Positions 1 through 5,536 of a stretch of DNA of 5,994 nt are shown piece after piece (position 1 is the stretch's first letter; each line of letters starts with the position of its first letter). The notes beneath the pieces are model-generated. The model ran no database searches. It was not told the origin of the DNA and was given only the letters and a program-made list of their open reading frames with translations. This stretch comes from CAVPGH01 sp046726955 (lineage in GTDB: Bacteria > Acidobacteriota > Vicinamibacteria > Fen-336). The translations under genes were made by a program, and so were the position numbers. Where the stretch lies: assembly GCA_046726955.1 (NCBI GenBank), contig JBKPBQ010000362.1, forward strand, positions 1 through 5,994. Reading direction: 5' to 3'.

Positions 1-1
1 C

Positions 2-601
2 CTGCCTACCGTCCCGAACGGCGGCTTCCTCGAAAAGACGTTGCTGCACGCAGTGCAGCAACACTTTCCCGAGGCGGTGCCCCTGCACCGGTTGGGTCGA
101 GGTACCTCGGGGATCGTCTTGTTCGCCCCGACGTCACACGCCCGTCGCGCGTTGTCCAAGGCCTGGCGCGACGGGCGTGTCTCGAAAACGTATCTGGCCC
201 TCGTCGAAGGGACGCCGCGGACAAGCCAGTTCACGATCGACACCCCGATCGGACCAGTCCCTCATCCGCGTCTGGACCGGGTGTACGCAGCAACCGCGCA
301 TGGCAAGCCGGCCATCTCGCATGTCCAGGTACTGCAAGTCTTCGACGAGCGTTCGCTCGTCGAAGTACAGATCCCCACCGGCCGCCCGCACCAGATCCGC
401 ATCCACCTGGCGGCGGCCGGCCATCCGCTGGTCGGCGATCCGCTGTACGCCGTCGGCGGCGTCCCGAAGACCGATCCCGGTTTGCCGGGAGACGGAGGCT
501 ACCGCCTCCACGCCGTCGCGCTCGGGCTCGATCACCCGACGACGGGCCGTCGCCTGGACCTCTGGTGCGCGCCCCCGCCGGAGCTCCGCGCGCGCCGCTG
601 A
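2..601 (+). CDS. RluA-family RNA pseudouridine synthase, 5'-truncated by window edge
   Basis: The reading frame is open from base 2, so the true start lies upstream; the TTG at 41 is internal. The visible 199 residues are the catalytic domain of an RluA/RluC/RluD-type synthase, which isomerises uridine to pseudouridine in rRNA or tRNA in the cytoplasm. Seen motifs: a glycine-rich lead-in, then HRLGRGTSG at partial residues 29-37, and GRPHQIRIHLAAAGHPLVGDPLY-like sequence at about 127-150, the C-terminal family signature. The family core motif is normally HRLD, with Asp the catalytic nucleophile; here that residue is Gly32 (GGT at 95-97), so activity is doubtful or unusual. The N-terminal part, including any S4 domain, is outside the window, so the subfamily and RNA target cannot be decided. 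The 3' end overlaps the convergent GIY-YIG gene by 70 bp. Family assignment is firm; function is not. Confidence 0.9.
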   Translation: MPTVPNGGFLEKTLLHAVQQHFPEAVPLHRLGRGTSGIVLFAPTSHARRALSKAWRDGRVSKTYLALVEGTPRTSQFTIDTPIGPVPHPRLDRVYAATAHGKPAISHVQVLQVFDERSLVEVQIPTGRPHQIRIHLAAAGHPLVGDPLYAVGGVPKTDPGLPGDGGYRLHAVALGLDHPTTGRRLDLWCAPPPELRARR

Positions 602-909
602 GCCGTCTTCGCCCGCCGAAGCCGAGACCGAACGGCGGCGGCGACCAGGGCCTGCTTGGCCTGCCGCGACAGCCGCTTGATCCGATGCTCCTCCCGCAGC
701 GCCTCGCTCCAGCTCGCGACCTCGCAGGACCAGGCGAGGACGACGGGAAGCCGGGAGCGTGTGTAGCGCGAGGCGCGGCCCTGCTGGTGAAGGCGGAACC
801 GGGCAGTGACGTCCTTGGCCGCCCCTGCGTAGAGCGAGCCGTCCCGGCAGGACAGCAGGTAGACGAAGGGCACTCTAGGCGTTGTTGATACACTAGAAGG
901 AGGGTTCAT
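532..909 (-). CDS. GIY-YIG family small protein (UPF0213/YhbQ-like)
   Basis: About 125 residues from ATG at 909; single GIY-YIG nuclease domain. Visible: FVYLLSC at 15-21 (the 'GIY' strand), DGSLYAG at 23-29 (the 'YIG' strand), the helix Arg37, a TRSRLPVVL stretch near 50-58, and SEALREEHRIKRLSR at 68-82 with Glu74 at the conserved acidic position. This closely matches the stand-alone UPF0213/YhbQ type, whose cellular role is poorly defined and may involve DNA nicking or repair. The C-terminal ~40 residues are basic and low-complexity, and the last ~22 lie inside the 3' end of the convergent RluA gene. Start choice is uncertain: ATG 909 has a close AGG (short spacing), while GTG at 873 would give MPFVYLL, the more usual family N-terminus, but lacks a clear SD. 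ATG 921 would also be in frame. Domain call is secure; start is not. Confidence 0.85.
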   Translation of the reverse strand: MNPPSSVSTTPRVPFVYLLSCRDGSLYAGAAKDVTARFRLHQQGRASRYTRSRLPVVLAWSCEVASWSEALREEHRIKRLSRQAKQALVAAAVRSRLRRAKTAQRRARSSGGGAHQRSRRRPVVG

Positions 910-919
910 CGCACCTGCC
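874..919. promoter_or_regulatory. Probable divergent control region between GIY-YIG gene and LCAT-operon
   Basis: This stretch is clearly less GC-rich than its surroundings. On the plus strand it holds TGATACACT at 886-894, resembling an extended -10 element (TG, one base, then TACACT, four of six matches to TATAAT). No convincing -35 is visible, and a start site about 7 bases downstream would fall inside the SD sequence, so the promoter could equally lie further upstream within the GIY-YIG gene. If the GIY-YIG start is GTG 873, this is the whole divergent intergenic region; if it is ATG 909, the region is partly coding. Weak prediction. Confidence 0.3.
897..904 (+). promoter_or_regulatory. 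Strong Shine-Dalgarno, unusually far from ATG
   Basis: AAGGAGGG is an essentially full anti-SD match and supports translation of the LCAT-like gene. It ends 15 bases before the ATG at 920, longer than the usual 5-10. The only in-frame codon at ordinary spacing is ATC at 908, a very rare start, so ATG 920 is retained. Confidence 0.55.
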
Positions 920-2311
920 ATGGCGCGCGCGCCCGAGGACAGCCGGTTGTGGCCGTTCCTGGCCGGCGTCCTCGCCGGCGGGGCGGGGGCCGTGCTGGCG
1001 GCCTCGCTCCTGCCGCGCCGACGCCTGGACCCCCGGCTGATCCGGGCGTCCCGCCAGGACCCTTCGCTGCCCGCGACCGTCATCGTCCCGGGGATCCTGG
1101 GCAGCCAGCTCCTGCGCCCCGACGGAACGGAGGCCTGGCTCAATCTCGGCAACGCCCTGGGATATCACGACATAGCGCTGCCCCTCGTCCTGCCGCTCGC
1201 GGAGAGCCGGGACGACCTCCGTCCCGGACCGCTGCTCGGCACGGACCGCATCCTCCCGCGCATGTTCGGCTTCACGGAGTACGCGGACGTCGTGGACCTG
1301 CTCGAGGATGCGGGCTTCCTGCGCGACCGGAGGCTCGACAAGCACGCCGAGTACCGCATCTTCTCTTATGACTGGCGGCGCGACCTGGTGGAGGCGGCCC
1401 GAGCGCTCCACGAGATGCTGGAAGGGCTGGCCGAGGCGCGCCACGACCCCCAGGCCCGCTTCAACCTGATCGGCCACAGCATGGGCGGGCTGGTCGCCCG
1501 TTACTACCTCCGCTACGGGACGGCGGAGCCGAGCGAGGACGCGCCCGTGACCTGGGCGGGCGCGCAGCGCATCGAGAACCTCGTTCTCGTGGCCGTCCCC
1601 AACGGCGGCAGCGTCCACTCCTTCGAGGCGATCCTCAACGGCAACCGCGTCGGCTTCTCGTACACGACGCTCGCCGCGCCGGTCATCGCCCGGATGCCCT
1701 CGATCTACCAGCTCCTTCCCCCGGAGGGGACGACCCCGCTCGTGGACGAGAAGGGCGACACGGTCCCGGCGAACCTCCTCGACCCAGGGACGTGGGAGCG
1801 CTTCGGCTGGGGGCCGTATCACACGCCGAGCCGCCGCTACGACGACGAGGACGAGCCGCCGGGCGACGGGGCCATGCGGCGCGAGTTCCTCGCCGCCGCC
1901 CTCGCGCGCGCGCGAGCCTTCCACCACGCCCTTGCCCGCCGGCCCGACACCCGGTGCCCGGCGCGCGTGATCCTGCTCGGCGGCGACTGCCTGCCCACGC
2001 TCGGCCGCGCGCTCGTCCCGCGGCAGAAGGGCCTGCTCCCCCGCTTCGTCCCGAGGTCCGAGGACGAGGCCGCGGCGATGATGGATGCGGGCGACGGCCG
2101 CGTGACGCGCGCGAGCGTCCTCGCCGCGCACCTGCCGGAGGGCGACGACTCGGACACGGGCGGCCTGCCCGAGGTGAGCCAGGCGTTCTTCGGCAGCGCC
2201 GACCACCACGGCATCTACCGCGAGCCCACGTTCCAGAGCATCCTGCTCCGGCTCCTGCTCCGTCCCTCCCGGCCTCGCCTCGTCGAGATCCGCGAAGGGC
2301 GGACCGCTTGA
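920..2311 (+). CDS. LCAT-like alpha/beta hydrolase with N-terminal membrane anchor
   Basis: 463 residues resembling the lecithin:cholesterol acyltransferase/PDAT group of alpha/beta hydrolases, which transfer or release acyl chains from lipids. In order: a hydrophobic segment at about 10-31 followed by PRRR; VIVPGILGSQL at 54-64, the family's N-terminal oxyanion-type motif; WLNL at 73-76; YRIFSYDWR at 145-153; the nucleophile elbow GHSMGG with Ser187; LVAVPNGGS near 223-231; SIYQLLPP at 261-268; a GDGRV motif with Asp392 as likely acid; and DHHG at 428-431 with His430 (or 429) as the likely base. The triad therefore looks complete. The hydrophobic segment is probably a signal anchor; arginines on its C-terminal side hint that the enzyme may face the cytoplasm, but a cleaved or outward form is not excluded. 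It is the first gene of a coupled operon, ending in a TTGA overlap with the GGDEF-EAL gene. Substrate unknown; it may be a lipase, esterase or acyltransferase. Confidence 0.88.
   Translation: MARAPEDSRLWPFLAGVLAGGAGAVLAASLLPRRRLDPRLIRASRQDPSLPATVIVPGILGSQLLRPDGTEAWLNLGNALGYHDIALPLVLPLAESRDDLRPGPLLGTDRILPRMFGFTEYADVVDLLEDAGFLRDRRLDKHAEYRIFSYDWRRDLVEAARALHEMLEGLAEARHDPQARFNLIGHSMGGLVARYYLRYGTAEPSEDAPVTWAGAQRIENLVLVAVPNGGSVHSFEAILNGNRVGFSYTTLAAPVIARMPSIYQLLPPEGTTPLVDEKGDTVPANLLDPGTWERFGWGPYHTPSRRYDDEDEPPGDGAMRREFLAAALARARAFHHALARRPDTRCPARVILLGGDCLPTLGRALVPRQKGLLPRFVPRSEDEAAAMMDAGDGRVTRASVLAAHLPEGDDSDTGGLPEVSQAFFGSADHHGIYREPTFQSILLRLLLRPSRPRLVEIREGRTA
2294..2299 (+). promoter_or_regulatory. Ribosome binding site deciding a TTG start
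   Basis: GAAGGG ends 8 bases before TTG 2308. With the TTGA stop/start overlap, it favours TTG 2308 over the much longer upstream open frame, which runs inside the LCAT-like gene. Confidence 0.5.
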
Positions 2312-4443
2312 CCGGCGAGCCTCTCCGCCCGGGCGCCGACCTCAAGGCCGCGGTGGAGGCGCTGCGGCGGCGCACCCAGCAGTACCGCCTCCTCGCGGAG
2401 CAGGCCGCGGACGGAGTGCTCCTCGTGGCCCCGGACGGCCGCATCGCCGACGCCAACGCCTCCGCCTGCGCGCTCTTCGCCTGGCCGCGGGCGGAAGTGC
2501 TGCGGAGGCGGGTCCGCGACCTCTTCGCCGACGAGGCGGACCGCGACCGCGAGTGGGACGCGCTGCTGCACACGGCGGGCAACCGGAAGCGCGAGTGCCG
2601 CCTGCGATCGAGCGACGGCCGGATCATCGAGGCCGAGCTGTCGGTCCGGCGGCTTCCCGACCGGCGGCTGCAGATCGTGGTACAGGACGCGACGGAGCGG
2701 CGGCAGGCGGCGCAGGCGCTCCGCGAGAGCGAGGAGCGCTACGAGCGGCTGGCGGAGGCGCTGCCCGAGGCGCTGATCCTGCTCACGCGCGGCCGGATCG
2801 TGTTCGCGAACTCCGCGTGCCGGCGGCTCCTCGGGCTTCCCCCGTCGGCTCCTCTCGCGGGCCGGCCCGTCGAAGAGCTGGCCGCCGACGACGAGCGCGA
2901 GGCCGTGCGCCGGCGCCTGCGCGAGCTCGAGGGCTCCAAGGGAGTGGCCACGCGCTTCACCTGGCGGTTGCGGCGAACGGACGGCGGAGCCGTCGAGCTC
3001 GAGGGAGCGTCGACCTCCATCGTCCATCGCGGCCAGTCCGCGATCCAGGTCGTCCTGCGCGATCACGCGCAGGAGGCGCAGGCCGCCGAAGGCCCGCTCA
3101 AGGACGCGCTCACCGGGCTCGCGAGCGCCGCCCTCGTGAGCGACCGGCTGGCCCTTGCGATCGCCCAGGCCTATCGCCACCGCGCCCGTGTGGGCGTCGT
3201 GCGCGTGGACCTCGACGCCTTCCGGAGGGTGAACGAGACGTTCGGCCGTCCGGTGGGCGACCGTCTGCTCCGCGCGACGGGGCGGCGGCTGCAGAACCTC
3301 GTGCGCGAGGGCGACACGGTCGCACGGGCCGAGAACGACGCGTTCCTCCTCGTGCTTCCCGGCCTCCGCCACGCCGAGGACGCGAGCACGGTGGTGGAGA
3401 AGATCGTGGCCGCGCTGCGCAAGCCCTTCGCCCTGCGCGACCGCGTGGCCCAGGTAACGGCGAGCGTGGGCCTCGCCGTCTTCCCCGAGGACGGCGAGGA
3501 CGGCGACACGCTGCTCAAGAACGCGCAGCGCGCGCTCCGGGCCGCGCACGAGGCGGGAGGCGACCGCTTCCACGCCTCTCCCGGTCCGGTGGCGCGCCCC
3601 GGCGTGGATCCGCTCGAGCTCGAGGTCGGCCTGCGCGCCGCGCTCTCTCGCGGGCAGATGTACATCAACGGCATGCCCGCGCAGCCGGGGACACTCTTCT
3701 ACCAGCCCTTCTACTCGCTCGCCACGGGCAAGGTCACCGGGGTGGAGGCGCTCCTGCGCTGGCAGCACCCGCACCTCGGCCTCGTGTTCCCACAGGACTT
3801 CCTGTCGAAGTCCGACTTCGCCGGGCTCATCCTCGCCATCGGCCCCTGGATCCTCCGCACCGCCTGCCTGCAGGCGCGGGCCTGGCAGCGTCGGCAGCGC
3901 GGCCTCCGCCTCGCCGTCAACCTTTCGACGCCGGAGCTGCTGCGGCCCGACCTCGTCGCGCAGGTCGAGGACGCCCTCGAGGAGAGCGGGCTCGCCCCCC
4001 GCACCCTGCAGGTGGAGATCCCGGAGAGCCACGTGATGCGCGACCTCCCGCGCTCGCGGAAGACCCTGCAGAGCCTGAAGGACGCCGGAGTCTCGGTGGT
4101 GCTCGACCGCTTCGGTGTCGGCTACTCCTCGCTGAGCCAGCTCGCGGAGCTTCCGATCGACGGGGTCAAGCTCGACCTCGCCTTCCAGCGGAGCGCCACC
4201 GCGAATCCCGAGGACGCCTCGCTCCTCACCGCGGTGGTCGCCGTCGCGCGGAGCCTGCGGCTCATGGTCTTCGCCCAGGGAATCGAGAACGAGGCACAGC
4301 TCTCGCTCCTGCGCCGGCTGCGCTGCGAGGAGGTACAGGGATTCCTGATGAGCCCCCCCGCGGCCGCCGTCGCGTGCGAGGGGCTCCTCGTCACCAAGAT
4401 TCCCGCGCCGCGGATCCCGCCGCGCCGGGAGGAGACGACGTGA
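2308..4443 (+). CDS. PAS-PAS-GGDEF-EAL protein with both catalytic motifs degenerate
   Basis: 711 residues from TTG 2308. There is no hydrophobic segment, so it is probably cytoplasmic. Domains: short helix 10-27; PAS1 about 28-130 (DGVLLVAPDGRIADAN); PAS2 about 142-253; GGDEF about 262-423; EAL about 436-696. GGDEF proteins make c-di-GMP and EAL proteins degrade it. Here the DALTGL lead-in (266-271) and VDLDAF (300-305) are present, but GGDEF is ENDAF at 342-346, missing both glycines and the catalytic Glu; an RxxD inhibitory-site-like motif is kept at 333-336. In the EAL domain, E480 (EALLRW), N538, E570, E573, K621 and Q677 remain, but the DDFGTGYSS motif reads D600-R601-FGVGYSS and AEGVE reads AQGIE (Gln657). 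Both activities are therefore probably lost, leaving a sensor, receptor or scaffold role. About 12 extra residues sit before YQP of the EAL domain. Start is inferred from the 4-nt overlap and GAAGGG; the next gene overlaps by GTGA. Confidence 0.92.
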   Translation: MTGEPLRPGADLKAAVEALRRRTQQYRLLAEQAADGVLLVAPDGRIADANASACALFAWPRAEVLRRRVRDLFADEADRDREWDALLHTAGNRKRECRLRSSDGRIIEAELSVRRLPDRRLQIVVQDATERRQAAQALRESEERYERLAEALPEALILLTRGRIVFANSACRRLLGLPPSAPLAGRPVEELAADDEREAVRRRLRELEGSKGVATRFTWRLRRTDGGAVELEGASTSIVHRGQSAIQVVLRDHAQEAQAAEGPLKDALTGLASAALVSDRLALAIAQAYRHRARVGVVRVDLDAFRRVNETFGRPVGDRLLRATGRRLQNLVREGDTVARAENDAFLLVLPGLRHAEDASTVVEKIVAALRKPFALRDRVAQVTASVGLAVFPEDGEDGDTLLKNAQRALRAAHEAGGDRFHASPGPVARPGVDPLELEVGLRAALSRGQMYINGMPAQPGTLFYQPFYSLATGKVTGVEALLRWQHPHLGLVFPQDFLSKSDFAGLILAIGPWILRTACLQARAWQRRQRGLRLAVNLSTPELLRPDLVAQVEDALEESGLAPRTLQVEIPESHVMRDLPRSRKTLQSLKDAGVSVVLDRFGVGYSSLSQLAELPIDGVKLDLAFQRSATANPEDASLLTAVVAVARSLRLMVFAQGIENEAQLSLLRRLRCEEVQGFLMSPPAAAVACEGLLVTKIPAPRIPPRREETT
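4427..4434 (+). promoter_or_regulatory. Ribosome binding site for the DUF4388 gene (GTG start)
   Basis: GGGAGGAG lies 5 bases before GTG 4440, within the last codons of the GGDEF-EAL gene. Strong match and ordinary spacing fix the GTG as the start and indicate translational coupling, since GTGA is both start and upstream stop. Confidence 0.75.
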
Positions 4444-5525
4444 GCCTGGCCGGGCGGCTCGAGGACGCGGGCCTCCCTTCCCTCCTGCAGACGCTCGCGG
4501 AGAGCTTTTCCACGGGCAAGCTCACGCTCACGCGTCCCGACGGCCACGCCCTCCTCGTCTTCCGCGCCGGCCGCGTGATCTACGCCTCGTCGGGATCGCT
4601 CCGCGTCCCCTTCGGGACCATCCTCTTCCTGCGCGGGCTCATCAGCGAGAAGGACCTGACGACCGCCCTCGAGCGCCAGCACTCCGCCGCGCCGCCGCGG
4701 CGGCTCGGCACCGTGCTCGTGGAGATGGGCAAGATCGACGAGCGCGCGCTGCGCGACGTGATCCGCCAGCAGACCGAGCTCGTCTTCGGCGAGGTCCTGC
4801 GCTGGAAGACGGGCTTCTTCGAGTTCCAGCCGCTCGCCGTCAAGGAGGGCGGCGAGGTGGAGGTGGACGTCAAGGACTTCCTGCTCACCGACGGCCTCGA
4901 CCCCAAGGAGGTCCTCTTCAAGGTCCTGCCCGAGATGGACGGCGTGCGCATCCCCCCGCGCCCGTCGCCCGCGAAGGCCCCGGAGTCTCCCGTGGTCGTC
5001 GTTCCCGAGGCCACGGCGACGGCGACGGCGGCCGGCGCGTCCGTCCCCACGCCGCTGCTGACGGCGGAGATCGCGCTTCGGCTCATGAGCTACGCCGCGC
5101 AGATCATGAGCCGGGGCGTCCTCTTCCACGTGGTGGGTCAGAAGGCGCGAGGCATGGGTCAGTTCGGGGTGAGCGTCCCCGGCCGCTCGGCGAACGACCA
5201 GGTCAAGGAGCCGATCGTTCCCCGCACGGAGGCCTCGCTCCTCAAGGACGTGGTCGTGGGCGGCGTCACCTATCGCGGCCCCCTCGCGCACACGCGCTGG
5301 AACGCCTATCTCGTGGAGCGGCTTGGAGGGCTGGAGCCGACGGAGGTCGTGGCGCTTCCCCTGCGCGTGGGCGGGCTCGTGCGGGTCGTGCTCTACGGCG
5401 ACAACATGCCGGAGGGACGGCCGATCGGCCCCGTAGACGCTCTCGAGTTCATGGTCACGGAAGCGGCGGCGGCGCTGGAGCGGGCGGCTGCCCGCACGTC
5501 GAACGCGGCCCGACGCGACAGCTGA
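4440..5525 (+). CDS. DUF4388 protein with tandem MshEN-like motifs and GAF-like C-terminus
   Basis: 361 residues from GTG 4440. The N-terminal LAGRLEDAGLPSLLQTLAES (3-22), then TGKLTL and VFRAGRVIYAS (40-50), are typical of DUF4388, a domain common in signalling and gliding-type proteins of Myxococcota and relatives. Within it, 57-80 and 88-111 are two similar 24-residue segments following the MshEN pattern RLGxx(LVI)2xxG(LVI)2x4Lx3Lx2Q; the first has Pro-Phe for Arg-Leu. RWKTGFFEFQP at 121-131 resembles the usual end of DUF4388. A Pro/Ala/Thr-rich linker (about 170-205) leads to a GAF-like region about 206-350, with VALPLRVGGLVRVVLYGDN at 303-322 and a long C-terminal helix. No signal peptide or membrane segment is seen. 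It is the last gene of the operon, directly coupled to the degenerate GGDEF-EAL protein, so it may bind or relay the same signal. DUF4388 call is good; ligand binding is inference. Confidence 0.88.
   Translation: MSLAGRLEDAGLPSLLQTLAESFSTGKLTLTRPDGHALLVFRAGRVIYASSGSLRVPFGTILFLRGLISEKDLTTALERQHSAAPPRRLGTVLVEMGKIDERALRDVIRQQTELVFGEVLRWKTGFFEFQPLAVKEGGEVEVDVKDFLLTDGLDPKEVLFKVLPEMDGVRIPPRPSPAKAPESPVVVVPEATATATAAGASVPTPLLTAEIALRLMSYAAQIMSRGVLFHVVGQKARGMGQFGVSVPGRSANDQVKEPIVPRTEASLLKDVVVGGVTYRGPLAHTRWNAYLVERLGGLEPTEVVALPLRVGGLVRVVLYGDNMPEGRPIGPVDALEFMVTEAAAALERAAARTSNAARRDS
5013..5030. repeat. Three tandem copies of ACGGCG in a protein linker
   Basis: Perfect 6-bp unit three times, coding for Thr-Ala repeats in the linker between the DUF4388 and GAF-like regions. 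A unit change would stay in frame, altering only linker length. Confidence 0.8.
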
Positions 5526-5536
5526 GCGGCGCTCAG
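5522..5536. terminator. Small hairpin shared by two convergent genes
   Basis: CTGAGC at 5522-5527 and GCTCAG at 5531-5536 form a perfect 6-bp stem with a GGC loop, extendable by one G-T wobble. The left arm contains the TGA of the DUF4388 gene and the right arm the stop of the cupin gene on the other strand. There is no T-run on either side, so an intrinsic terminator is only a weak possibility. Confidence 0.3.

Noticed and set aside
6..224. Short minus-strand frame at the left edge
   Set aside because: Opposite the conserved RluA motifs, with no family features.
565..888. 107-residue plus-strand frame between RluA and LCAT-like genes
   Set aside because: It lies antisense to the GIY-YIG gene, which has recognisable family motifs, and has none of its own.
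1901..1916. 16-bp perfect palindrome CTCGCGCGCGCGCGAG inside the LCAT-like gene
   Set aside because: It encodes an Ala-Arg run with ordinary codons for this genome; alternating CG is expected by chance at this GC content, so I do not call it a regulatory site.
893..2209. 438-residue open frame on the minus strand opposite the LCAT-like gene
   Set aside because: No recognisable domain, Arg/Val/Ala-rich composition typical of antisense to GC-rich genes, and the opposite strand has a clear catalytic-motif-bearing gene.
1792..2307. Upstream extension of the GGDEF-EAL frame inside the LCAT-like gene
   Set aside because: The extension is Arg/Pro/Ala-rich out-of-frame translation of the LCAT-like gene. 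The TTGA overlap with GAAGGG supports a start at 2308.
2215..4032. 605-residue minus-strand open frame opposite the GGDEF-EAL gene
   Set aside because: Shadow of codon bias; no motifs and no supporting start signal, whereas the plus frame has PAS, GGDEF and EAL motifs throughout.
2553..4439. Upstream extension of the DUF4388 frame through the GGDEF-EAL gene
   Set aside because: Low-complexity Arg/Ala/Gly/Pro sequence with no domain; the strong SD before GTG 4440 marks the start.
4122..5291. 389-residue minus-strand open frame opposite the DUF4388 gene
   Set aside because: Rich in Arg, His, Glu and Leu without domain pattern; spans the junction of two real genes.
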